Shown: piece after piece, positions 1 through 11,113 of the stretch
Layout: the number at the start of each line of letters is the position of its first letter
Numbering within the stretch: position 1 is the first letter of the stretch
Source: Salpingoeca rosetta
Taxonomy: Eukaryota; Opisthokonta; Choanoflagellata; Craspedida; Salpingoecidae
Direction of reading: 5' to 3'
NCBI RefSeq assembly: GCF_000188695.1
Contig: NW_004754907.1
Location: 187,072 to 208,824 of the forward strand
Length of the DNA stretch: 21,753 bases
The notes under the pieces: model-generated
What the model was told of the DNA's origin: nothing
Seen by the model: the letters and a program-made list of their open reading frames with translations, nothing else
Database searches by the model: none
Made by a program: the position numbers and the translations under genes

Positions 1-32
1 ATGTGTATCGCCATTCACAGCGCAACCCGTAC

Positions 33-1162
33 TTCGCAGACGAGGGCATCCTCGTCAAGGCGCACGTGGCGGTAGCGGCAGTTGTCACGGTCGCATTTCC
101 CGCGCGAAAAGAAGACACAGTCCGGCACCATGCTCCCAATAGCCTGTTCATCAGTACATACGCGACACCAGATGCAACACGGTTAGACCACGAGACCGCT
201 CAAGCAAAGCGTGAGGGCACTCGATGCACAAACACGGACAAAGACTCAGGCACACTCGTAACTGCGCGAGCTCAACCTGCACCACCTCCACAAACCACCA
301 CCACCACCACCACCACCACACCTGGTGCTGCCGTGGGCACGGATTAGAGCATGCGGACGTGAGATAGCGCGGGCACACAGCGACGCTGGCAGGGTCGTGT
401 GCAAACGCACAGGTTGGGCCGCGTCGACACTGCCCAAACCTGCACGGAAGAGTTTGTGTCAACGGGGCGAGTGCGTGTGCGTGTGTGTGTGTGTGCGTGT
501 GAGGTGCTTGAGACAGCAACAACGCATTGAAAAGCAACCCAAGCGCATGACACACGCATACACAACGAGGATCACAACCGCTGTTACACCACACCAATCC
601 ATGCTGCTTGCAAGCGCACAAGCCATCCAGTTCCAATCAAATCCACAAGCAAGCCATTGTTCTGGCGTCTGTACCGAACAAAGTGCAGGCAGTTTGTCTT
701 CTGGGTTGAAGGTCCCAATCCAGCATTGAAAGGCACGCCGCCACGTGGGGAGGTGGATCCTGGCCTGTGCCGTTGCGGAAGTGTTGGGCTGTCTCCCATC
801 AACATGCCATGCGCCGCACCAAACCCACCACGGCTGCTCCCACGGCCACGAGGACTCCCACCTCGCCAACTGGGCGCAAACGCCGATGATGCCACGTGCG
901 CGCCGCCGCCACCACGACCGCCACCGCGGCCACGGTGCGGAGACCCTCCTCCGGCTGCCAGCTCCTCGATGCCAACTGGTTTCATTTGCCCACTTGCCAT
1001 GAGATTGAACAAGTGTCGTGGCAGCTGAATGTGAACGCTCTTGATGCCATGCCCTCTTCCTCCCCTTCCTCCCCTGCCCCTTCCTCGTCCCCTGCCTCCC
1101 CTGCCTCCTCTGCCTCCTCTGCCACCCCTTCCTCCTCTGCCTCTTGAGGTTGATCCACGCAT
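33..1162 (-). CDS. RGG-box, tandem CCCH zinc-finger protein, ZC3H3-like (partial: 5' exons only)
   Basis: Three minus-strand exons can be joined: 1162-675, 439-322 and 143-33, with phases 2 and 0 at the joins. Exon 1 encodes a glycine/arginine-rich N-terminus (dense RGG and RG repeats, about residues 1-40), then further RG motifs. The exon 1-2 splice completes a perfect C-x8-C-x5-C-x3-H finger (CLHFVRFGQCRRGPTCAFAH). A second finger has the tighter spacing C-x7-C-x3-C-x3-H. Exon 3 adds a regular C-x7-C-x4-C-x3-H finger (from CVFFSRGKC), and the first Cys of a fourth lies at the last donor. Order, spacing and the HDPxxVAxC linker resemble ZC3H3, a nuclear protein linked to mRNA 3'-end processing and export; the RGG tract also suggests RNA binding. 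The start ATG at 1162 directly follows a CAG, so an upstream 5' exon is possible. The rest lies left of the window. The CCCH array is clear; the ortholog call is inference. Confidence 0.8.
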
Positions 1163-1240
1163 CTGTGCACCTGTGTGTGTGTGCGTTGGTGCACGCGATA
1201 TTGAGTGGCTGGTTCGTGAGTGAGAGGACAGCCCAGTTGG

Positions 1241-1250
1241 TAAATAAATA
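1241..1250 (-). promoter_or_regulatory. TATA-like AT-rich box upstream of the CCCH gene
   Basis: On the minus strand this reads TATTTATTTA, about 80 bp upstream of the start codon at 1162, and is one of the few AT-rich runs in the intergenic region. The plus strand reads AATAAA at 1243-1248, but no plus-strand gene ends here, so a poly(A) signal is less likely. Weak evidence from position and composition only. Confidence 0.25.
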
Positions 1251-2019
1251 TTCTTGGTAAGATTCCATGCACCGTAATACGTACGCTAAATTGTCATCGA
1301 ATCATTCCATCTTTTCATGAAACTTGTTCGGCAAGCACAAGAGCTCTTTGGTTGCTTGTTGCCGAAGAACAAAAGGGAGGTCCTTTGTCGCTCCCCATCA
1401 ACATCGCCATCAGCGTTTGCGTGTGTGTGATTTGTGCTTCTTGCTTGCACGCGCACATCTGCTCTTCTCGCCTTGTGGGAACTCCACCACTTAGCAATTC
1501 GCCTCTTCTCACGTAAGTGTACGATGTGGTGGAGGCTGCTGGCTGGTTGCATGGGTGGTTGCTTGGTTGGTTGGAGCGGCATGTGCTTGTGGTGTGGCGT
1601 GCCTGCTGCTGTTATCGTGGTGCTTGTGACGCTGCCTTCATGAGTGTTGTGTTATTTTGGGGCGGAGCAGGAAGGATAGCTCCCTGCCCCAACCTCTCTG
1701 TTTTCTCTTCGTATCTTCGTGATTGCTCACATGGTCACTGTGCGACTAAACTGGACTGGGCTGGACTGGACTGTTGTTCGTGTTGTTCCCACGGTCGTAT
1801 TCTGGGCGTTTGCTGTGCTTTGCTTTGATGTGGTTTGTGCTTTGATGTGGTTTGCTGTGTGGTTTTGTGGGGGTGCAGACCAAACAGCATCTTTACTCTT
1901 GCGGGGCTGTCACACGTCACTTCTTCTGGCGTGGCCCGTCTCAGAGGAGTGCTCAAGACGTCAAAAGCGTCAAGCACGCGCTGAAGCAACGAAACGGTAA
2001 CGAGACTCGCAACAACAAC

Positions 2020-2083
2020 CACAGGAGCACCAGGAACAGCAGGAACAGCAGGAGCAGCAGGAGCAGCAGGCAGGCAGGCAGGC
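2020..2083 (+). repeat. CAG/CAGG-rich imperfect tandem repeat in the gene A leader
   Basis: Runs of CAGGAACAG and CAGGAGCAG units pass into CAGG repeats and end four bases before the ATG at 2087. It would lie in the 5' untranslated leader if transcription starts upstream. Confidence 0.6.
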
Positions 2084-2086
2084 ACC

Positions 2087-2210
2087 ATGTCTGTGATTAT
2101 CACGGGGTTTGACCCGTCCAACCTTGCCGAGTTTATTGGCCGCGACCGTCGCTGTCTCAAGGCCCTGCAGGCTTCATCATGGCCAGAGGCACTCGACATG
2201 TTCCCCATGC

Positions 2211-2254
<44 letters not shown>

Positions 2255-2310
2255 TGTGTGTTTGTGTGTGTTTGTGCGTGTTTGGTTTGTGCGTGTTTGG
2301 TTTGTGTGTG

Positions 2311-2343
<33 letters not shown>

Positions 2344-2914
2344 TTGTGTGTGCGTGTGCGTGTGCGTGTGTGCGTGTGCGTGTGTGCGTGTGTGCGTGTC
2401 TGTGTGTGTGTGTTTGTGTGCGGTCATGTGTACAACGCAAGGCATCGCCCCACTTATCAGGCACTCATTGCGCGCCTTATTTGTAATCTTTATTCAGGGA
2501 ACACTTCTTCCCAGAGATTAGCCGCGGCAAGTGCAAGGAATGCCCCAAGAACTACTGCACACACATCTCCAGCCTGTACACCAGCACATGTGCGTTGAGC
2601 CCCAAACAATCGTACACGCGTGTGTGAACGTGTGTGTGAGCATGTCCATGTGGGTGTGATGGAAACGCTCACACGTGTCCTCAGCCGTTTGCACTGCCAC
2701 TGCCGCGCGTCCTGCTTGAACTCATATTCACCACATCATCACTCACTCCCATGTTCACTCCCACCATCACCGCCACCGCCGTCAGCTGGGGGTAAGACGC
2801 GGCGTGTGTCGACGCACGCCTTCTTCCGCGTGCATCTTGGGCTGTGGTATCCCATCACGGACGACCTCCTTCACAACTCCTGGCGCCGCCTCATCTCCTG
2901 CGAATACGGCATTC

Positions 2915-2952
<38 letters not shown>

Positions 2953-4059
2953 CCTGTGTGTGTGTGTGTGCGTGCGTGCGTGCGCGCGCGTGCGCGCGCA
3001 TGGTGTGTTCAATGCCACTCGACCGCTTCCGTTCCCGCACCGTTGATCCTTACGCCACACCATGCCACCACCACTACCACCAACAGCGGCAACGGACAGG
3101 GCAAAGGCCCGCCGGGCCCCAACGGGCTGGCGCCCATCTGCATCAACCCGCACCACTACCACGTGGACCCGGAGGACGAGCGCCTCTTCTTCGACCTCCT
3201 CGTCAAGGAGAGCTCCCGCGCAGGATTCACCGTCAGTTGTTGTTGTTGTTGCTGTTGATTTGTGTTGCTTGTGTATTTGATGTGTGCGGGCGTGTGTGTG
3301 TTTGCATGTGTGTGTGTGTGTGTATGTGTGGGTATGTGTGGGTGTGGGTGTGTATGTCTGTCTGTGCTTGTGTGTGCGTGCTTGTCTGTCCCCCACATGC
3401 CCTGGTGCTACTGCTGCTGTTGCTGCTGCTACGCATGTGTGTGCGTCAACACACCGCATGGTGCCTCATGCATGATGTTTCCCACGACGGTTGCTGCTCC
3501 TCCCTCCCTCCAAAACAAACACATTCCAATCGTGTCGTGCGGTGCAGATTGAGCACACTCCTTACGAGGCCGGCATGTACTACAAGCTCTGCATGGCCCT
3601 TGTTGACGCTTGTAAGTTGCTCTCACGCGCATGGCTCGTGCATGACACGTGCATGACACACACACATGACACACACGCACATCCACGTGAAGTCCCTTTA
3701 TGCGACTGCTTCTCGTGAGAAGGATACTTCTGTAAAGTGTTGAGTGCCGACTGTTGTACTCACCCGCTCTGACGGAAACGAGCGGAACCCAGGGTTAAGC
3801 AAGCGAGGATAAGGTAGTCTCGGTACGAGACGATTGACAACACTGATCTAAAGGTGACGGCAACTTTTCTAGACCGCATAAACTGACGGAATAACTAATC
3901 ATTAAAGCAGCAGGTATCTCCTACACAAGTCGGAGGAATAGCAATACGCATGTATTCTTTTACCATAAATAGACTACAGGAGATGTTTGGTCTATTATAA
4001 GAGTCCTGCCACTACCTACGGATCAGCACCAACTTTAGCGTGTTGAAGACACACACACA

Positions 4060-4129
<70 letters not shown>

Positions 4130-5156
4130 CAGGTCTGCGATTGCAGCCTCACCCCCTGTTCCTCCCCTTGCTCATCTTCTTTCTCCTTCTTTCCTCGCTC
4201 TTGCGTCACTCTGCGTGCAGCCAACAAGTTTGTGCGGCCGTTGTGCGAGCAGGGCGACGACAACATCGCAGCACTGTCATCGACTATTGGCTACGGGACG
4301 GCGAATTTGCAGCACTCGCCGCCCCTTTCCGCCAACAGCAACCAGGAGCAAGTACAGTTCCAAGAACAGCAACAACTGCAGCAGCAGGGGCCTGTACACG
4401 AGTGGCACAAGGAGGAGGGCGAGTCTGTGCCGTCCCCGCCATCAGCCGACGGTGGCGGAGAGCACGTGTCTGACATTCTGCAGCGTCAGCAGAAATACCA
4501 GCAGCTGCTGCTCCAGCAACAGCAACAACAACAGCAACAGCAACAGTATCAGCAGCAGCAGCAGCCGTACCAGCCGCCTGCGCAGAGCGAGAGCCTGCGC
4601 GGGGTGGTGCAAGCGCCGGGGCATGTGCTGTCGCTGATGCGAGAGCAGGGGTCGCCCGCTGACAGCGCCACAGGCTCCGTGTACAGCGAGCAGAGCGCAG
4701 CCACAAACAGCTCAGCCGGCCATCACAACCACCATCACCACCAACACCACCAGCAACACCAGCAACACCAGCAACAACACCAGCAACAACACCAGCAGCA
4801 GCAACAGCAGCAACACCAGCAGCCTGCGCACCTGCTTGGCCAGACGGCACATCTTGGCCGCAACGGTGGCTTCGTCAGCAGCGGTTTGCACGTCGACACC
4901 ACCGCTGCGCCACCGCCATCACTATCATCATCATCATCATCATCGCCATGGTCTGTGCAGCCAACCGCCAACGCCACCACCACCACCACAGCCACAACCA
5001 CGGGTATGGGCACGCCTGCGAGCGACGTGGCTGGTGATGCTGGAGTACTGCACATGCTGGATCAGGACCTGTTTGAGCTTCCACCGCCCGGTGCGGAGGA
5101 CGATGGTGCCGCAACGCCGGAGCGAACATCTCCGCCACATGCACACGATCAGCAGC

Positions 5157-5219
<63 letters not shown>

Positions 5220-6444
5220 ATCAGCAGCAACAACAACAATATCAGCAGCAACAACAACAATATCAGCAGCAACAACAACAATATCAGCAGCAAGAAGAAG
5301 GAGTTGGCGTGATGCAATCAGGGTATGACGTTGCGCAATCGATGCGGGGCGGCGTGCGCTTCCTGGGACAGGAAGACAACAGCTCTGCAAGCGCTAGCAT
5401 GGAGCCGCCAGACTTTGGCGCTGACACGCTGTTCAACGAGGGTTATGGCAGCGGCTACGATGCTGACGCTTCCAACGTGATGACGACTGCAGCAGACGAT
5501 GACTCGGGAGCACAGGCCACGACATCCACGGCCATGCTGGAGGGCGGCGACGATGGCGATGGCAGCGAGCGCAGTTGGCGGCAGGGGCGGCGGTTGCAAC
5601 GCACCCCGCGCGTGTCCCAGACGCTGTACCACAACACCGGATTCACCCTCGAGGAGTCCACTCCAACACACATCCTCGCATCCTTCACTGAGCATTGTGC
5701 GTTGAGAAGACTGGCGGAGAGAGTGTGTGTGCGTGCGTGCGCGTGTGTGTATGTGTTTCTTGTTCCTGCTTTGTGTACCTTCCTGCCTTGCGTCTGATTT
5801 CGCGTGCTGTCCCCAAGCAAGTGCCGCCTCACCATGCTGCATGTGCATTGCCTGATTCACCCCGTCCGCAGCTGGCATGACCCTCTTCTCCAACACAACC
5901 GCGCAGTCGGTGAGTGTACTCTGTGAACTGCGTGCTGTGTGTGTGCATGTATGCATGTGCGTTACGTTCGTGTATGTGGGTTCGTGTATGTGTGTGCATG
6001 CGCTGCCGTGAAGGCGATGCATTACTTGGATCACTCGCCGCGTACGACAGCACGTCCTGAATGCGACCTCACCACGCTCACACTCATGCCCACCACCAAC
6101 ACGCGCTGCTTGCCCAACAAACTATTCATGGTGTCGCCTTCAGCCGAACGAGAGCGGCGCTGGGATTGTGCTGTTGCCGCGATCCATGGACACAGAGGAC
6201 GACAACTTCACGGTACAGTCCAGCAGCACTGTCACACACAGCGCTGTTGTGTGCGTATCTTGTCTGCGCGACTCGTGATCACACGTGTTGTGTTTGCCGT
6301 TGTTGAATTTTGCCATTGTGGCACGCAACGTGGCGTGAGCCGCCCTTGTCACTCGTCGACACCGTCCCAACAGCAACAGCAGCAGCAAGAGCACATGCTC
6401 ACCACACACACACACATACACACATACACACACACACACGCACG

Positions 6445-6482
<38 letters not shown>

Positions 6483-6675
6483 AAATCACGCTTGCAATGA
6501 CGCACCGCGGCAGGCGTACGGGCTAATGAACCGGGAAGTGGCTGCGTTGTCCGGCAATGCGAGTGCGCTCTTCCCAGACGATCTGCAGTGTGAAGACTTT
6601 TTCTGGGGACACTGTCCTTCCTGTCACCTCCCACAGGCCATTGCAAAAACACGTACGATGCACTTTGGACAGGAA

Positions 6676-6763
<88 letters not shown>

Positions 6764-7155
6764 TGTGTTGGCATTTGGTCGCGTTGAAATTTTAACAGCT
6801 CCGCTCTCCCCCCCTTCTTTCCTCCTTTCATGACTCACCATCATCCCACCCCCCGCGTACGATCACCACACCCTTTCCCCATCCTCCTTCCCCCTTACAC
6901 AGAGGTTGAGCAGCTGTGCTTCCAGTGCAACATGCCGCTGCCGGCACCGCGGCCGGGCGCCGACATTGCCTATCTCTTCCCCAAGATCTGCGCATACGAG
7001 TACGCACTACTGTTTGGTGTTGGATGCTGGCTGTTTGCTGTTTGCTGTTGCTGCATGTGGCGGTGGTGGTGGTGCATGTGTCTCTGGCAAAGTAGCAATT
7101 CACTTGTGTGAGCTGGCCACGTTCTGCTTGGTGTGACTCGCTGCTAACGCTCAAT

Positions 7156-7191
<36 letters not shown>

Positions 7192-7710
7192 ACACACATG
7201 TGGCTGTGCAGGCGGTTTGAGGAAGGTGTGGTCGTTGGGCTGTTTGCGGCTGCGGGCGGCGGTCTGGCTGTGGAGCGGATTCGCCACGATAATGTCGCCG
7301 ACGCCGTCGTGTGCGGCGTCATCACCCGCTCAGCACACACCATGTACGCAGCCAAGGGTGGTTGTGTTTGTGGTGGTGGTCATTGTGGTGATGGTGGTTT
7401 TGGTTCGGTTTTGTTGAGGGAGCAACTGCTCGTTAACACCATTGGTTGCCTCTGTGACGTGTTCTTACTTGCTTTCATCAAAGTGCTGCGCTGTTGTGCA
7501 TCACGACAACTGCCCCCACTCCACTTGCCACTGCTTTCTCACCTGTCCGTTGCTGCTTGCACACGTGTTTGTGCAGTGCAAATGCAAACAACGCGAAAGT
7601 GCGCAACACCTTTGACGTGGAAACGGTCTGCATGTATGGGTGAGTTCCTCCGCCACTCCTTCACGCCTGTCAAACCAGCACATTGCTCCTGTCCCTCCTT
7701 GTGCACAACT

Positions 7711-7792
<82 letters not shown>

Positions 7793-10224
7793 TAACGCAA
7801 CCACCCACCCACCCCCTCACTCACACCCGTGTCTCCACCACCACCGCCACCGCACGGCAGCATCGTGCATGTGCTTGTCGGCGGTCCGGTGAAGACGGGC
7901 GATTTGCTGTACACGGGGCCGTACGATAACGATGACGACGTGACTGACGAGGACGATGGCTCTGTCACGTCCACGCCGCTCTCCCACGCCACGTCCGGTG
8001 CAGCTGTGGGCGAGATGCCTGCAGGCAACAGCCGCTCGCCACCGGCGCTGTCGTCGTCGTCGGCCACGCCCTCGCTCGTGAACGGCGGTGGCCGTCCCGA
8101 CACGGACACAAACACACACACGCAGACGGCAGCACGCACAAAGCAGCCCGTCCTGACACGCAGCGGACACGACGAGGTGGTGTGCAGCAGCGACAACGAC
8201 GATGATGACAGCGAAGATGATGACAACGACGGCGATGTTGGTGGAGGCTCCGCTCGGGATGAACTGAAACGGCGCCAGCTGGAACGGGTTGCCGGCCACC
8301 GGTTTGATGGCGGGCGCGGCAGCGGCGAGTATGACAACGTGACCACCCAAGGCACGACATTCGTGCTTGCAAGCAGCCCAACCTCGCCTCGCTACCAGCA
8401 AACACAGCAAGCAGACACGCAGCACCAGCTGACGCAGAAGGAGGCGGTGTCATCGGACACTGGGGCGCCGCCGTCAGCGTTTGGATACGAGGAGATAGCC
8501 GTGGCCGATGTTGCAGCTGACAGCAACAGCAACAGCAACAACACCAACACCGACACCGGCACCAACACCGGCACCAACCGGGAGGATGCTGCCACCAAGC
8601 CGTCCTCATCCTCACCGCCATCGTCGATGTCCGCGTCCACATCCGCCCCCTCCACCTCCCCGGCGCCGCTGGCACCCCAGCATGGCAGGGTGTCGACCCA
8701 GCAGCAAGCAGCCAACCGCAGCAGCACCCCCGGCAACGACGCCGATGTTGCTGATGGTGGTGTTGGAAGTGGCGTTGGTGATGGCGTGTCACCTCGCAAG
8801 CGGGGCGTGTTGACGTCGCTGTCGTCAGCGGATGCATGGCCCGCAGGTGTTGCCCAGGCCATGCGCACCTCGCCGTGGTCCAAACAGATTCTGCTGGGCA
8901 TTGCGCTGGATGGCGGGGAAGGCAGCGAGGTTGAGGTGCGGGATGGGGTGGAGGTGCGACGTGTGCGGGCGCTCATCTCCCTCAACAACAACGTCACCGA
9001 CGCCGCCATCAAGCAGCAGATTGACGACCTCAACTCGCAACTCAAGCAGCGCGTGGACGGCATTGTGCGCACACAGGAGAATATCCTACAGCGCCTCAAG
9101 AAGGTACCGGCAGGGGGTGTTTGTTTATGTATGTGTATGTGTATGTGTATGTGTGTGTGGTGTTAAGCGCTTGCATGGTGCAGTTGTTGCGGTTTGTTGT
9201 TTGTTCGCACTTGGCACCGCTCTTTCCTGATCACAATGGTCCTGTGTGTGCGTGTGTGTCAGGTTGAGCGGGCACAGCAGGTGCGCCATCCATCGCTTCA
9301 TCGTCATCCCTCCGTCACAAGTCAGTCCCGCACCGGGCTCTTGCTCATCACGTGCTTAATGTGTTTTGGGGGAAGGCTTGTGTCCCTATTCACCAGCACA
9401 ACTCCGCATACCATTGCACAAACACCCAAGTCACGCAAACATAGCGAATGTGGTACTGCCACCCTTGCACGGCCCTCACACCCCACACACCATACCACAC
9501 CCCACACACCATATCACACCCCACACACCATACCACACAACACTGCTCGCGTCCCCCTCCTCCCCCTCCTTCCCCCTCTCTCCTTCCCAACGTCAGGTTC
9601 CAACTCTGTGCGCGTGATACCGTCGACGGGCGGGCTGCTGCTCCATGCGCAGCCGGCGCGCAAACTGGCGCGGCTGCGGCTGTTCCGCAAGCCAACACTC
9701 CGCGACCTGCCGGCCATGTGGTGCTTCATCGTCTCCCTTTCATCGCAACGCATGCTTCGCTTCATGCCAGAGACAACGGTGCGTGATTTTGCGTTTGTGT
9801 GTGTGTGTGTGGTGTATGGTGTAATTGTGTGCGTTTGTGATTGTGCATTCGTGCTTTTGCGCGTGTGCTTGGATGCGTGTGCGCTTGTGTTGGGACGGTT
9901 GTATCGTGGCATTCCTGCAGCGACATGTCTGTGTTTGTAGGTGTGTTTGGCTGTTCACCCCCAGTACTCACACGCTCTCATATCATGCACTCGTCGCCAC
10001 ATTGTGTGTGTGTGCCTTGCAGCGGGTGACATTCACTGGACAGTACGGGACATACACGCGTGTTGTTCTTCTCTGCGGCAGCGACCAGCGCGTGGCGTAA
10101 GTTGAATCGTGCTCGACTGGTTGCTCGAGTGTTTGCTCGTTGTACACTTGCAATCCTTGTGGTCTCGGCCAGTCCTCTTCTGTTCTCTCCTCTCACACTT
10201 ACACACGCTCACGTGCATGTGTAT

Positions 10225-10268
<44 letters not shown>

Positions 10269-11075
10269 TCGTTCGCCCACGCACTCCCTCTCCCCCACAT
10301 CTTCACATTACTTCCCCCTCCCCGCCCGTACGCCACAGCATCGTCAAACCATTCCAGGGGGCGCGTGCGCTGACGCTGGACGCGAGCGGGCAGCCGCGGT
10401 TTGTGCGCGTGGCGTCGCTGGAGGACCTGCCGTGGTTCTCCATCCAGGAAGTCGGTATGTTGCCAGCACGAGTGGTGGTGGTGGTGGTGGTGGTGGTGGT
10501 GGTGTATGGCGTGTGACTCTTTTGAATCGTGCCATTGTGAACCTGACGTTCGTTCTGATACGCGCGCGCACACACACACACATCCATCCCTCTCGTGTCG
10601 ATCCTCCTTACACCCCACTGCCCGCGTCACGACGCCACCAGCGACCAACTACTTCTCGTTCACGCGCGGCGGACGGCACCTGGCTGTTTCTGCCAGCGGG
10701 CGGCCGTACCCGAACTACAGGCGAAAGTCCACATTCGACAAGCGCGCCTGCTTCGGTGCGCTTGCGTTTGCGCGCGCGTGTGTGTGCATGTGCGCGTGTA
10801 CGTGTGTGTGTGCATGTGCGCGTGTACGTGTGCGTGTGCGTGGCTGCATGACTTCAAAACGTTTGCTTCGGGCAGCGTTGTTTGTGTTGGTCGCGTGCGT
10901 GTGCGTTGTGCGTATTCGGGGTTTCTCCTCACCCTTTGCATCATGTGATTGTCTGCTTGCATGTGTTGCTGTGCAGAGATTCGCCAGGACGTAGCCTCAC
11001 ATCAGTCAACTACAAGTACGCAACCCATCGACTGCCATGCTCGTGTCTCTCTTCACCTTCGCTTATGCTCGCCTT

Positions 11076-11113
<38 letters not shown>

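Larger units (their letters stand above)
1163..2086. other. Divergent intergenic region between the CCCH gene and gene A
   Basis: No exon with a conserved motif or a consistent splice solution is seen here on either strand. The region separates two start codons pointing away from each other, so it probably holds both promoters. It contains a TATA-like AT run (1241-1250), a short TGGACTGG-type repeat near 1750-1771, and a CAG/CAGG-rich leader (about 2020-2083) just before the gene A start codon. Short open frames here lack homology-like features. Confidence 0.5.
2498..3611 (+). other. Gene A MH1-like Cys/His zinc module (exons 2-5)
   Basis: Residues about 42-185. Exon 2 carries C54-x2-C57-P-K-N-x-C62-T-H64. 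Exon 3 has a basic stretch (KTRRVSTHAFF), then WYPITDDLL and SC111EYGI. Exon 4 has IC134INPHH139YH. In Smad MH1 domains the zinc is held by three Cys and one His, the last two ligands lying in [IV]CVNPYHY, with an upstream NCEYxF-type Cys. The match in order and spacing is striking, so C111, C134 and H139 plus one upstream Cys are the predicted ligands. The following helix-rich segment (about 145-185) is also conserved in gene B. Assignment to the MH1 fold is by motif only. NFI proteins carry a related domain and are an alternative comparison. Confidence 0.6.

Noticed and set aside
2087..2521. Long plus-strand frames full of Cys-Val repeats (also at 2179-2598, 3262-3552, 14656-15087 and similar places)
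   Set aside because: They are translations of GT microsatellites inside introns or intergenic DNA. Only the short unique exon parts are coding.
3818..3995. Cluster of GTCT/AGAC half-sites (Smad-type binding element) in the same segment
   Set aside because: About five four-base matches are only slightly more than expected by chance in this length, and no full GTCTAGAC is present.
3738..4020. Group I intron or other known ribozyme in the foreign-looking segment
   Set aside because: A few short pieces look like group I core strings (for example AAGAGTCC near 4000), but I could not build a consistent P3-P7 core, and it lies inside an ordinary GT-AG intron.
4040..4220. Continuous frame upstream of gene A exon 6, starting with Thr-His repeats
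   Set aside because: It reads through the CA microsatellite and pyrimidine tract of intron 5. The CAG at 4218-4220 restores frame with exon 5, so the exon begins at 4221.
4284..4850. Minus-strand 188-aa Ala/Val-rich open frame
   Set aside because: It is the antisense of the poly-Q coding exon. GCN-rich antisense frames are a by-product of CAG/CAA repeats.
5797..5797. Stop after an 'ALRRLAERVCVRACAC' extension of exon 6
   Set aside because: It follows a GTGCGT donor at 5697 and runs into GT repeats; splicing to 5872 keeps the frame open and is phase-consistent.
10979..11015. Alternative exon 19 reading (SPGRSLTSVNYK) from an acceptor two bases downstream
   Set aside because: The peptide looks plausible for a beta-trefoil strand, but its phase does not fit exon 20, whereas the acceptor at 10976 does. 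It should be checked with transcripts.
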